Below are positions 47,156 through 56,154 of a DNA stretch of 64,000 bases, piece by piece (position 1 is the stretch's first letter; each line of letters opens with the position of its first letter). The notes under the pieces are model-generated. The model searched no databases and had not been told where the DNA came from. It saw nothing but the letters and a program-made list of their open reading frames with translations. Origin of the DNA: Symsagittifera roscoffensis (taxonomy: Eukaryota > Xenacoelomorpha > Acoela > Convolutidae); contig NC_087071.1 in NCBI RefSeq assembly GCF_963678635.1, positions 34,585,680 through 34,649,679 of the forward strand, given 5' to 3'. The translations under genes were made by a program, and so were the position numbers.

Positions 47156-47468
47156 CTAACAATCTTCGTGTCGGTAATCTGAACTTCGGTTCAAATATTC
47201 ATCCGATTCACCGCTGGAGTAGCGAAACACTTCTCTTTCATGGCTATCACCAGCAAAAGTCACTCGTCTTCTATTATTTCGAGACCCATCATAACTCAGA
47301 CTGTTTCGCTCAGGCGAAACTCTAGCCGAACTGCTACGTCTTCGATATGAGTCGTCACGACTGTTTCGTTTGCGAGAACTGTTCGGATGACGGTTGTTTT
47401 GCGAGTATCGCGAGAGTTGGCTACGCCGAAATTCCTGACTTTTTCTTTCTCGGCTAAATTCTGCTTCA
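47156..47468 (-). CDS. gene A, last exon: Arg/Ser-rich C-terminus
   Basis: Acceptor ACATTTTTCAG at 47479-47469, then 104 codons to TAG at 47158-47156. It is joined in phase to the preceding exon through AG+T (Ser). The sequence is very rich in R, S, N and E (SRKRNSRDDSYRRRSSSARV), so nucleic-acid binding or phospho-regulation is possible. RRRVTFAGD fits an RVxF protein-phosphatase-1 docking motif and resembles KNVTFGES near the end of gene B. No known domain. The C-terminus is DYRHEDC. Confidence 0.75.
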
Positions 47469-47712
47469 CTGAAAAATGTTTTTCAGTTGAAACATAACAC
47501 TTTTTTGAAATACCAACTAGATTATTAAAGTTGGTAAAATGAAGTCTTCCTTTTTAAACTGGGCCGTGATTTTTAGCTTGCTTTCAGGAAGCGGCAATGC
47601 ATTTAGAGGCATTTTTCTGCGTCACTTCATTAATGAAAGTATGTTAATAGTCTGAAGTATAACAAAAATTGCACCGTTTTTTTCTTTAAAAATTTCCCTT
47701 CATTGACTTGCA

Positions 47713-47730
47713 CCCCCCCCCCCCCCCCCC
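47713..47730 (+). repeat. poly-C run of 18
   Basis: Uninterrupted C run in the last intron of gene A, at the start of a repeat shared with 36.1-36.3 kb. Confidence 0.9.
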
Positions 47731-47908
47731 ATATCATAAGCATCAATTTTATGCTTAACTATAAACACCAAATATTAATGTTTTTCAAGGCCTTATTAGT
47801 CCGCATGCCAAATTTGGTAACAATCGAACAGTGTGACCAGAAAAATAGCAGATAAAAGTTCGCAGGTGCGTATAAGGGGGGAGCTTATATTTGAATTTGA
47901 TCAGAAAC

Positions 47909-48190
47909 CTCGGTATCTCTCTGAAATCTGACGGGTGGTCTTCAAAGTAACTGTACCTCCCCGCACCCTGGCCACCATCACCATCATAGTCCCCACCCCC
48001 TGAACCGATGCTGTATCCTGTATGAGGGTCATACACATCGTATGGTTCTTCATAGTATTGGCTGCTACTGTTGTTATTGTTATTGTTATTGTTGTTGCTG
48101 TTGTTGTTATTGTTACTGTTGTTGGTACTTGGGTTGCGAGGTGGTCGGCCGGGGTAGTTTTGATGGTCGGTTTTGGAAAAACGAACTAGG
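47909..48190 (-). CDS. gene A, exon with poly-Asn and Gly/Asp/Tyr-rich segment
   Basis: Acceptor TTGTTTCAG (AG at 48192-48191), donor CCGAG|GTTTCTG (exon ends 47909). The frame runs LVRFSKTDHQNYPGRPPRNP, then a tract of about 20 Asn/Ser encoded by AAC/AAT/AGC, then QYYEEPYDVYDPHTGYSIG and GGGDYDGDGG. It starts with one base and ends with two, matching both neighbours. A disordered, repeat-prone protein segment; no domain recognised. The intron on its 5' side is 6.3 kb and holds the plus-strand U3 array. Confidence 0.75.
48068..48126. repeat. trinucleotide microsatellite in coding exon
   Basis: (GTT/ATT/GCT)n on the plus strand, read as the Asn-rich tract of gene A. Its length is likely polymorphic. 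Confidence 0.85.
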
Positions 48191-48881
48191 CTGAAACAAA
48201 TCTGTTGAAAATTAAAATGGAACCAGGCTCAATGATAACAGTAGACGTTTTAATCAGAATCAATAATGCTGATATAGATAACTAATTATCAAAAAAACCG
48301 TGATTATTACACATTAAAAAAAGATTTTAGGTTAATTGATTCACTTCAATCCCAATAGTTGCTAAAAAAAAGTATATGAATATCTGGACTCATCATATAA
48401 AGGTTTCTTACTCCAGAAATAATCACAAATTACAACATTTTCTACACTGTTAGGAAATATTAAAAACATAATTTTTTAAATCAAATCTTTAATGTCAAAA
48501 TGGTCATGGAATAACAACTTGGAATCAAAGATTATTGGAATAAAAACCATCGGAGTCAAAAAAAGTTCGCCGATGAATTCTGTCTTGTTTCGATTTTGTC
48601 TGAACATTTTGATCTTGACTTTCAATAAACCTGAAATGTTGACAAGCCACGAAACATGAGCTAGAGATCATTCAATTTAGATAACGAACGCTTTTATGAG
48701 AACTTCAAATTATGTCAGACATTCACAAAGAAATTGATTGAAGACAATTTGATCTGTCTTTAGACTGACAATATGAGCTACAAAAGTAGTTTTGGCCTCC
48801 TGTTTTTGGATATTAGAAACATCTAGGTTGGCAATTTGTTCTAACTTGACAAATAGGTCTCGCTGAAACCTCTAGTTACGT
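48191..48881. other. gene A intron before first U3 unit
   Basis: No gene seen. This stretch replaces the promoter-bearing spacer that precedes every other unit of the array. Confidence 0.5.
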
Positions 48882-49072
48882 AAGATCGTGCTTTCAGGGA
48901 TCATTTTTGGAGTGCGTATCTTGGCCTCTCGAGGCAAACTAGACGACCTTCGTCAGTCCGATGATGACAGATGGCGTCTCTCTAGAGCATGAGAGTGCAA
49001 TCGAACTTCTGTTCGTTTGTTTCGATGATTGCATACCCTATCAGGGAAAGAAAGCTCGCAATCTGAGGGCTA
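48882..49072 (+). ncRNA. RNU3: U3 snoRNA unit P1, lacks the shared promoter block
   Basis: 191 nt with all boxes (box A CTTTCAGGGATCATTTTTGG, C', B, C and D). It differs from P2 at a few sites, including GTGCTTTC for GTACTTTC at the 5' end. Similarity to other units breaks off about 8 bases before the RNA start, so the block at -80 to -57 is absent. The RNA sequence is fine, but expression is doubtful unless another promoter serves it. Confidence 0.75.
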
Positions 49073-49363
49073 CAATTATAAACACTTAACTTCAATCGTT
49101 TTTGAGGCATGGATAATGTGTCTGAACTCCATCTTGCATCAAAATTTGCATAGAGCCAAACTGAAACTTTGTTTGTTTTAATCAAGCGAATAAACAGGAC
49201 TAGCAAATAAACACGTCCATTCAGTAATCGGATACGTATGGATAATGTATTCTTTTGATAGACTTCAAATTGTTAAATCTGAAGGCATTCACTTGAATAT
49301 ATTCAATAAGAAAAAACATCTAGTAACGTAAATTAGTATGGTTATAGTTTAAGATTTTTCATA

Positions 49364-49387
49364 AAACTATCAAATTTTAGTGGGTAG
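49364..49387 (+). promoter_or_regulatory. PSE-like block of unit P2
   Basis: AAACTATCAAATTTTAGTGG plus GTAG at -80 to -57. It is conserved in units whose surrounding spacer has diverged, and a related form (ATAACTACCAAGTTACAATTGG) keeps the same position in the oldest unit P9. Confidence 0.7.
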
Positions 49388-49443
49388 TTTTTTTTCAAAT
49401 TGTCCAATCGAGAAATGGACTTTTTGCAGGATAAGTAACTAGT

Positions 49444-49634
49444 AAGATCGTACTTTCAGGGATCATTTCTTGAGTGCGTATCTTGGCCTCTCGAGGCAAA
49501 CTAGACGACCTTCGTCAGTCCGATGATGACAGATGGCGTCTCTCTAGAGCATGAGAGTGCAATCGAACTTCTGTTCGTTTGTTTCGATGATTGCATACCC
49601 TATCAGGGAACGAGAGCTCGCAATCTGAGGGCTA
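49444..49634 (+). ncRNA. RNU3: U3 snoRNA gene, unit P2
   Basis: Reference unit: 5' AAGATCGT; box A ACTTTCAGGGATCATTTCTT (49452-49471); mini-hairpin GGCCTCTCGAGGC; box C' GATGATGAC (49522-49530); box B GAGCATGAGAG (49547-49557); box C TCGATGATTGC (49583-49593); box D TCTGA (49624-49628) followed by GGGCTA. Order and spacing are those of U3, and at 191 nt it is a little shorter than the human RNA (about 217 nt). The RNA base-pairs with pre-rRNA through box A and the 5' hinge for 18S processing in the nucleolus. Confidence 0.92.
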
Positions 49635-49925
49635 CAATTATAAACACTGAACTTCAATTGTTTTTGAGGCAAGGATAATGTGTCTGAACTCCATCTTGCA
49701 TCAAAATTTGCATAGAGCGAAACTGAAACTTCGTTTGTTTTAATCAAACGAATAAACAGGACTAGCAAATAAACACGTCCATTCAGTAATCGGATACGTA
49801 TGGATAATGTATTCTTTTGATAGACTTCAAATTGTTAAATCTGAAGGCATTCACTTGAATATATTCAATAAGAAAAAACATCTAGTAACGTAAATTAGTA
49901 TGGTTATAGTTTAAGATTTTTCATA

Positions 49926-49949
49926 AAACTATCAAATTTTAGTGGGTAG
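49926..49949 (+). promoter_or_regulatory. PSE-like block of unit P3
   Basis: Identical to that of P2 and at the same distance from the RNA start. Confidence 0.7.
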
Positions 49950-50006
49950 ATTTTTTTTCAAATTGTCCAATCGAGAAATGGACTTTTTGCAGGATAAGTA
50001 ACTAGT

Positions 50007-50197
50007 AAGAGCGTACTTTCAGGGATCATTTCTTGAGTGCGTATCTTGGCCTCTCGAGGCAAACTAGACGACCTTCGTCAGTCCGATGATGACAGATGGC
50101 GTCTCTCTAGAGCATGAGAGTGCAATCGAACTTCTATTCGTTTGCTTCGATGATTGCATACCCTATCAGGGAAAGAGAGCTCGCAATCTGAGGGCTA
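50007..50197 (+). ncRNA. RNU3: U3 snoRNA gene, unit P3
   Basis: 191 nt; differs from P2 by single bases such as AAGAGCGT for AAGATCGT at the 5' end and CTATTCGTTTGC for CTGTTCGTTTGT in the 3' hairpin. All boxes are intact and the upstream block is present, so it is likely functional. Confidence 0.9.
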
Positions 50198-50503
50198 CAA
50201 TTATAAACACGGAATTTTAATTGTTTTTGAGGCATGGATAATGTGTCTGATTTCCACATTGCATCAAAATTTGCAAAGAACGAAGCTGAAACTTCGATTG
50301 TTTTCATCAAGAAAATAAACAGGACAAGCAAATAAACACTTCCATTCAGTAATTGGACGTATGGATAATAGGATACGTATGGATAATATATTCTTTTGAT
50401 AGACTTCAAATTGTTAAATCTGAAGGCATTCTCTTGAATATATTCAATAAGAAAAACATCTAGTAACGTAAATTAGTATGGTTATGGTTTTAGATTTTTC
50501 ATA

Positions 50504-50527
50504 AAACTATCAAATTTTAGTGGGTAA
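50504..50527 (+). promoter_or_regulatory. PSE-like block of unit P4
   Basis: Same block (last base differs), at -78 to -55. Confidence 0.65.
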
Positions 50528-50581
50528 TTTTTTCAAATTGTCCAATCGAGAAATGGACTTTTTACAGGATACGTATCTAGT

Positions 50582-50772
50582 AAGATCGTACTTTCAGGGA
50601 CCATTTCTTGAGTGCGTATCTTGGCCTCTCGAGGCAAACTAGACGACCTTCGTCAGTCCGATGATGACAGATGGCGTCTCTCTAGAGCATGAGAGTTCAA
50701 TCGAACTTCTGTTCGTTTGTTTCGATGATTGCATACCCTATCAGGGAAAGAGAGTTTGCAATCTGAGGGCTA
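50582..50772 (+). ncRNA. RNU3: U3 snoRNA gene, unit P4 (one box A change)
   Basis: 191 nt; box A reads TTTCAGGGACCATTTCTT (GGGATC to GGGACC), and GAGAGTTTGC replaces GAGAGCTCGC before box D. Other boxes are intact. The box A change falls in a nearly invariant element, so function is uncertain. Confidence 0.85.
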
Positions 50773-51060
50773 CAATTATAAGCAATGATATTCAATTGTT
50801 TATGAGGCATGGATAATGTGTCTGAACTCCATCTTGCATCAAAATTTGCAAAGAACGAAGCTGACACTTCGATTTTTTCATCAAGAAAATAAACAGGACA
50901 AGCAAATAAACACGTCCATTCAGTAATTGGATACGTATGCATAATATATTTTTTGATAGACTTCAAATTGTTAAATCTGAAGGCATTCTCTTGAATATAT
51001 TCAATAAGAAAAACATCTAGTAACGTAAATTAGTATGGATATAGTTTTAGATTTTTCATA

Positions 51061-51084
51061 AAACTATCAAATTTTAGTGGGTAG
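51061..51084 (+). promoter_or_regulatory. PSE-like block of unit P5
   Basis: Same block at -81 to -58. Confidence 0.65.
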
Positions 51085-51141
51085 TTTTTTTTTCAAATTG
51101 TCCAACCGAGAAATGAAGTTTTTGCAGGATACGTATCTAGT

Positions 51142-51332
51142 AAGATCGTACTTTCAGGGATCCTTTCTTGAGTGCGTATCTTGGCCTCTCGAGGCAAACT
51201 AGACGACCTTAGTAAGTCCGATGATGACAGATGGCGTCTCTCTAGAGCATGAGAGTGCAATCGATTTTCTGTTCGATTGTTTCGATGATTGCATACCTTA
51301 TCAGGGAAAGAGAGCTCGCAATCTGAGAGCTA
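51142..51332 (+). ncRNA. RNU3: U3 snoRNA unit P5, borderline
   Basis: 191 nt; box A reads GGGATCCTTTCTTG (A to C). Box D core CTGA is intact (TCTGAGAGC), and C', B and C are intact. It is the last well-preserved unit before the decayed ones and may or may not be functional. Confidence 0.8.
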
Positions 51333-51631
51333 CATTTGTAAACACTGAACGTCAATTGTTTTTGAGACATCTTTATAGTGTCTGAACTCCAACTTGCGCC
51401 AAAATTTGCATGAAGCGAAACTGATACTTCGATTGTTTGCATCACGCAAAACATGATAGGCAAATAAAAACGTCCATTCAGTAATCGGCTACTTATGGTT
51501 AATATATTGTTTTGATAGACAAAAAAATTGTTAAATCTGAAAATATTCGAAAAAAATTTCAAATTTTAGTGGGTAGGTTTTTTCAAATTGTTCAATCGAG
51601 AAATGACGTTTTTGCATGATGCGTAAATTTC

Positions 51632-51808
51632 AAGATCATAATTGCAGGGATCAATTTTGACCTCTAGAGTAGACTTAGACGTCCTTCGTCAATCCGATGA
51701 TGACAGAAGGCGTCTCTCAGAGCATGCGAGTGCAATTGAAATTATGTTCGATTGTATCGATGTTTGCTTACCCTTTCAGGGAAAAAAGAGCTCGGTATCT
51801 GAAGGCTG
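51632..51808 (+). pseudogene. U3 snoRNA pseudogene, unit P6
   Basis: Box A is damaged (ATTGCAGGGATCAATTTTG), about 14 bases are lost after it, box C reads CGATGTTTGC and box D TCTGAAGG. The upstream block is partly deleted. Confidence 0.85.
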
Positions 51809-52173
51809 CTTATAAACAATGAACGTCAAATGTTTTTGAAAATTAGAGACATGTTCTTTTTTTCTGAAGCTCAGCTTCGACATATTTTTTTTGTCTGAAC
51901 TTTAAATTGCGCCAAAATTTGCATCAAGCGAAAATGAAACTTAGAGCGCAAATCAAAAATTAGTTACGTATGGAGAAGATATTCTTTTGACAGACTTCAA
52001 ATTTTTAAATTTGAAAACATTCACTTAAATGTAAATAATACGAAGTATATCCATTAACCTAAATTGGTATGATTATAGTTTTAAATTTTTCATAATACTA
52101 TCAAATTTTAGTGGGTAGTTATTATTTGAAATATTTCAATCGAATAATAATTTTTGCTTGATTGATGACGTGG

Positions 52174-52358
52174 AACATCTTAATTACAGGGATCATCTCA
52201 TGAGTTCGTCTTTTGGCCTCTCGAGGCAACCTAGACGAACCTCGGTCAGCCCAATGATGACAAAAGGCAAAAGCGTGAGGGTGCAAATGAGCTTGTGTTA
52301 AGTTGTGTAAGTGATTCGATAATTGCTGGCCATTTTTAGAGCTCCCTATCTGAGGGCT
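52174..52358 (+). pseudogene. U3 snoRNA pseudogene, unit P7
   Basis: AATTACAGGGATCATCTC replaces box A. The C' region reads CAATGATGAC and box B is partly kept (AAGCGTGAGG). Box C reads CGATAATTGC and box D ATCTGAGGGC. The PSE-like block at 52095-52118 is still intact. Confidence 0.85.
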
Positions 52359-52502
52359 CCGACAACTAACTGAATATTTTCATAACTTTACAAATTTAAG
52401 CTGCTTACTAAACTCACTTCTACGTATTCGAAATACTGAGACCACTAAAAGTATAAAAGTCTAAAACTTTGCGTGTCTTTTTAATGAAATTGGAGAACTA
52501 TC

Positions 52503-52828
52503 CAGGGGCGGATTTAGGGGGGGGGGGAGGACACCCCCTCCCTCAGGGATTTGACCCCCTGCCGACCCAAAGTGTCCCTCCCCCCTTTGGTAATTTTTAA
52601 GAAATCCAGTTTTGTTCGACCAAACCCACAATTTTTCTAAAGGCGCCTCAAATCGGTCAGAAAAAAAGTGACCTACCATTTTTGGACTGTTTTTTCAAAA
52701 TTTTGCCTGCAGCGCAGAAAATTTCAGCAGAACAGGGACTAAATCGAGCTTAGGGAGTGCTCAAAAAATCAATTCGGTCGACCTAAAAAAAGCCGCCCCC
52801 CCTCGAGAAAATCCTAGATCCGTCCCTG
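52503..52828 (+). mobile_element. hAT-type MITE between U3 units P7 and P8
   Basis: 326 bp with ends CAGGGGCGGATTTAGG and CCTAGATCCGTCCCTG, that is, 16-bp inverted repeats starting CAGGG as in hAT elements. It is flanked by the 8-bp target duplication GAACTATC (52495-52502) and GTACTATC (52829-52836), one mismatch. Non-coding. The related copy is at 55426-55779; fragments are at 1-225 and 40158-40340. Confidence 0.88.
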
Positions 52829-53121
52829 GTACTATCAAAGAAGTACTTTTCCGAAATTTAGAGTTTCGCCAACTTTTTTCATCACGCGAAAATGAAGAGT
52901 TTCATAGCAAAAAAGAACACGTCAAAGCTCTAATCGGCTTCGTATCATATGTTTAATTAACGAGATTATTTTGAATGAAATTAACACTCCAAAATCCATT
53001 AACCTATATAGGAACGAGTGTAATTTTAGAACTATAATAAAACTATAAGATTACAATTGTTAGTTTTTTTTTCATTTTGTTCAATTGAGAAATATCCTTT
53101 CTTGAGTGATACTTGATGTGT

Positions 53122-53309
53122 AAAACTGTTCTGTCTGGGATCAGTTTTTGAGTGCGTATATTGGCCTCTTGAGGCAACTTAGACGACACACGCTAGTCCG
53201 ATGACGATACAAGGCGTTTTTTATAGCATGAGAGTGCACTTGAATTTGTGTTTCAATGATATGATGATTGCGTACCCGCTCAGGAGAAAAACTCGCTATT
53301 TGAGTGCTA
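53122..53309 (+). pseudogene. U3 snoRNA pseudogene, unit P8
   Basis: Box A reads TGTCTGGGATCAG. C' and B are eroded (GATGACGATACAAGG, TAGCATGAGAG) and box D is TTTGAGTGC. A diverged PSE-like AACTATAAGATTACAATTG is at 53041-53063. Confidence 0.85.
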
Positions 53310-53710
53310 ATTTTATACACTCAACTTTTTTTGACTTTTTAAACTAAGATGCAAAGTGTTCGCGTGTATTTTCAAAGCAAAATCAGGTACTCGAAAAAAA
53401 TGTTCCCTGAATTCCAACTGGCTTTAATTTTACAACACGGAAACTGAAACCGGAAAGATCTCAAAACACATAAAAAACAAGTCTGTTGATTATAAGGTTT
53501 CGTATTGATAAACAAATTCAATTTATTGGTTTAAAATTGCTAAACTTGTATACGTTTGTTTGAATGCAGTTAGCATTAAGAAATTTCGGTAAATCTGATT
53601 TGATGTGGTCATAGTTTGTCAAACTTTGATATAACTACCAAGTTACAATTGGTAGCCTTTTCAATTTGTTTGATCGAAAAGTATCTCTTTTTGCATGACA
53701 CGTGATGCAT

Positions 53711-53887
53711 ACAGTTATACTTTCAGGGATCATTTCTTGATTGCGAATCTTGACTTCTCGGGGCAACCTAGGTGACCTTAGTTTGTTGATGATGAATATA
53801 AAGCATGGGAGTGCAACTGAATCTCTGTTCAATTATGGCGATGATTGCTTACCCTTGAAGGAAAAGGAGAGTTCGCTATCTCAGGGC
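53711..53887 (+). pseudogene. U3 snoRNA pseudogene, unit P9
   Basis: Box A is intact (ACTTTCAGGGATCATTTCTTG), box C reads GCGATGATTGC, but box D is ATCTCAGGG and the middle has a deletion with loss of C' (GTTGATGATGAAT). The PSE-like ATAACTACCAAGTTACAATTGG at 53632-53656 is the older form of the block. Confidence 0.8.
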
Positions 53888-54525
53888 GCCTTTTATTCTT
53901 TGATGCGTACAATTTATGCATTTTTGAATTCAAAAATCCCATTTTTCATTGCAGTTACTCACTACGTTCATTACGTGTAGCAATAGTCAGATTTCCAGTG
54001 TTTTCTGCAGGGTTGATTATTTGGTTCAGTTTCATTACTTTAGATTGATGAAGTCTGTTTTAAAATTTTTTAAATCAAATTAAAAACAGATGAAGAACTC
54101 TATCTAAAAGGCTGCAAGTGTCAATTTCAAACCAGCTACGGAAATGAACAGCTAGAATTTTATATGAAAATTAAAATTTTTCTTAACTTTTTCATATGTA
54201 TAGAAAAACTGAGTTAACTTCATCAAAAAGTGTCAGCCTAATAAGACTTGTAAAAATCATGTTCAAAAATTCATACGCGCAAACTGTGATAATCAACTAA
54301 ACACTAACTGTTCAGTTTTTTTAATCTTGTGGACTTTTCAAATTTTCACTAATTTAAAACACGAACTTGAAGTGATTCCAACTAGAAAGTAAAATTGAAA
54401 CTAAGAAAAATAATTGTGAAGAATTATTGCAAGGTTTTTTGGAGGAAAAACACAAAATTCCCAACTAAAAAGATGCCACAAACTTTTGTCTTGAATTTAT
54501 GAGTCACAATGATAAAAAAACAGAC
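53888..54525. other. gene A intron after the U3 array
   Basis: No gene or further U3 unit seen. Confidence 0.5.
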
Positions 54526-54706
54526 CTCGGTGCTTGAACACTTTTCCTGCCTTTTTCTCGGTATGGATTCCAAACCACAACCGGTGCCTGCCTGCATGTA
54601 GCTAGTTTCTTCCGAATGGGAAACTTGTACGCTATCTCCCTTGTCTTGCGGAAGAAGGGATTGGTTGGTTTGTTCGGCAATATCACAAGGTAGTTTTCCT
54701 CGCCAC
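54526..54706 (-). CDS. gene A, internal exon, basic segment
   Basis: Acceptor TATACTAG (AG at 54708-54707), donor CACCGAG|GTCTG (exon ends 54526). The frame reads GGEENYLVILPNKPTNPFF, then RKTREIAYKFPIRKKLATC and a VVVWNPYREKGRKS end. It starts by completing a Gly codon (G+GT) from the exon at 56155-56529 and ends with AG, completed to Ser by the next exon. It is the most folded-looking part of gene A; family not recognised. Confidence 0.75.
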
Positions 54707-55425
54707 CTAGTATATAAATATTAGTTAAAAAATTCTGAAAACGGACCAAAAGTCTCTTGACTATTTCTCAAAATAAACTTTAATGGTTATAAATCCGATT
54801 CTATACTAACATTATTCGTTTGTTCGCCTGAAATAAATTTATCACGAATATTATTAACATAGCCAATCGAAGATTAGAAAAAGCAATGAACGCAAGTAAA
54901 CATATAAAAAAAACTGACTTTGTTGAAAAATTTCATCTTTCAAAAAATATATGCATTTTAAGCTCTTTAAATTCTAGAATGAGTTATGACTGTGATAACT
55001 TTAACCAAACTTGAGAAAACTGTATCAACAGGTAAAGTTTTTTTTTTTTCCACTGGAAATCTATAAATTAAATTCCACTTTCGAACCATTTCCATTTTCG
55101 TATTTGGAGAGTGCTATTTACGTCACTTTCAACAGATGAATTTCTATTGAACTCAAAAAGTGCATAAATGCCAAAGTGCATTCATAAATTCATCAGTATG
55201 TATGAATGTACATCTGTCGTTTTTAGAGACTTTTATGCAAATTTTATGACTTTTCCTTAAAAAAAAAACGAAAAAAAAAAATCAGCAAGACCTGAATAAG
55301 AGTCTTCACTGCGTTCATTACTCTTTAAAAAAATTATAAAAAACCCTCCTTTTCGAGCAAATTGATAATTCAATCTTTTTTAGAACCTCAAAAGGAAAAT
55401 TGTTAAAAAAAGCATGTATCACAGC
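54707..55425. other. gene A intron, no other feature
   Basis: AT-rich intron with poly-A and poly-T tracts; nothing recognised before the MITE. Confidence 0.5.
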
Positions 55426-55779
55426 CAGGGTCGGATCTAGGATTTTTTCAAGAGGGAGGCGGATTTTCAAAAAAAATTCGAAAATTTTGTTGACCTTTTT
55501 TTAGGTCGACCAAAACGATTTTCGGAGCTCTCCCAAGACACTAAAAAGACCCTGTTTTGGCGAAAATTTCAGCGCGTTTTTCGCCACTTTTCGGAAAATT
55601 TCTACCAAAAATTCGCGTTTTTTTGGCGCGCGCTTCCCCCTAAAAATTAGATTATATTAAAAAAGTTTTGGGTCCGTCAGCCAAAAATGGATATCCCTAA
55701 ATAGTGCAAAGGGGGGACCCTTTGGGTCGGCATGGGGTCGAATCCCTGAGGGGGGACATCCCCCCTAAATCCGCCCCTG
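55426..55779 (-). mobile_element. hAT-type MITE in gene A intron
   Basis: 354 bp, ends CAGGGTCGGATCTAGG and CCTAAATCCGCCCCTG, flanked by ATCACAGC (55418-55425) and ATTACAGC (55780-55787), an 8-bp duplication with one mismatch. Opposite orientation to the copy at 52503. Non-coding; contains the CCCTTTGGGTCGGCATGGGG word shared with other copies. Confidence 0.88.
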
Positions 55780-56154
55780 ATTACAGCCAGAGACTCAGGA
55801 CTAGGCGAACCAGATGAAACAATCTCCTAACTCAGGGAGAATATCTTCAAATTGATCAAAGGTTGTTTAGCCTGAAAACTCATTTTGGATCATACCTACT
55901 CAAATTTGCCACTTAATTTTAGGGGGCAATCGTTCACTTTGTTTCTTTAAGGGTAAATTTTTCAAACGTTGGGGTGTTGTTTGTGTTCTGTTTGTTAAAA
56001 AATTGACAAAAAACTTTACAAAGTTGTTTTTGTATATTTAAGAGGTTAATTCACTTAAACGTGAAGAAATGAACATCTCTCATTTTTGCGCCCTTTTGAA
56101 TCAGTAAAAAAAAGATTTAAAAAAAAATTGTTCATAACTTCATAAGAAAATAAC

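Larger units (their letters stand above)
48882..53887 (+). repeat. U3 snoRNA tandem array, plus strand (9 units)
   Basis: Units begin at 48882, 49444, 50007, 50582, 51142, 51632, 52174, 53122 and 53711. The first five are near-identical, spacers included, with a period of 560-575 bp. The last four are decayed. The 948-bp step between units 7 and 8 is explained by the MITE at 52503-52828. The array is antisense to gene A, inside its 48191-54525 intron, and inverted relative to the array at 30-35 kb. Confidence 0.92.

Noticed and set aside
48882-49072. Spliced-leader RNA, 5S rRNA or U1/U2/U4/U5/U6 identity for the core
   Set aside because: No Sm site, no splice donor after a leader and no 5S or spliceosomal snRNA motifs. 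Box A TTTCAGGGATCATTTCT plus C', B, C and D are specific to U3.
48982-51562. Series of similar 70-106-codon minus-strand frames, one per repeat unit (MLVLFIRLIKTN... type)
   Set aside because: They run through the U3 RNA 3' half and spacer and repeat only because the DNA repeats. They lack splice sites and change frame and length between units, so they are not genes.
30144-53887. CRISPR-like or satellite interpretation of the tandem units
   Set aside because: Unit length (about 560 bp), eukaryotic context and recognisable U3 boxes rule out CRISPR. The conserved core versus faster spacer is a gene array pattern, not a simple satellite.
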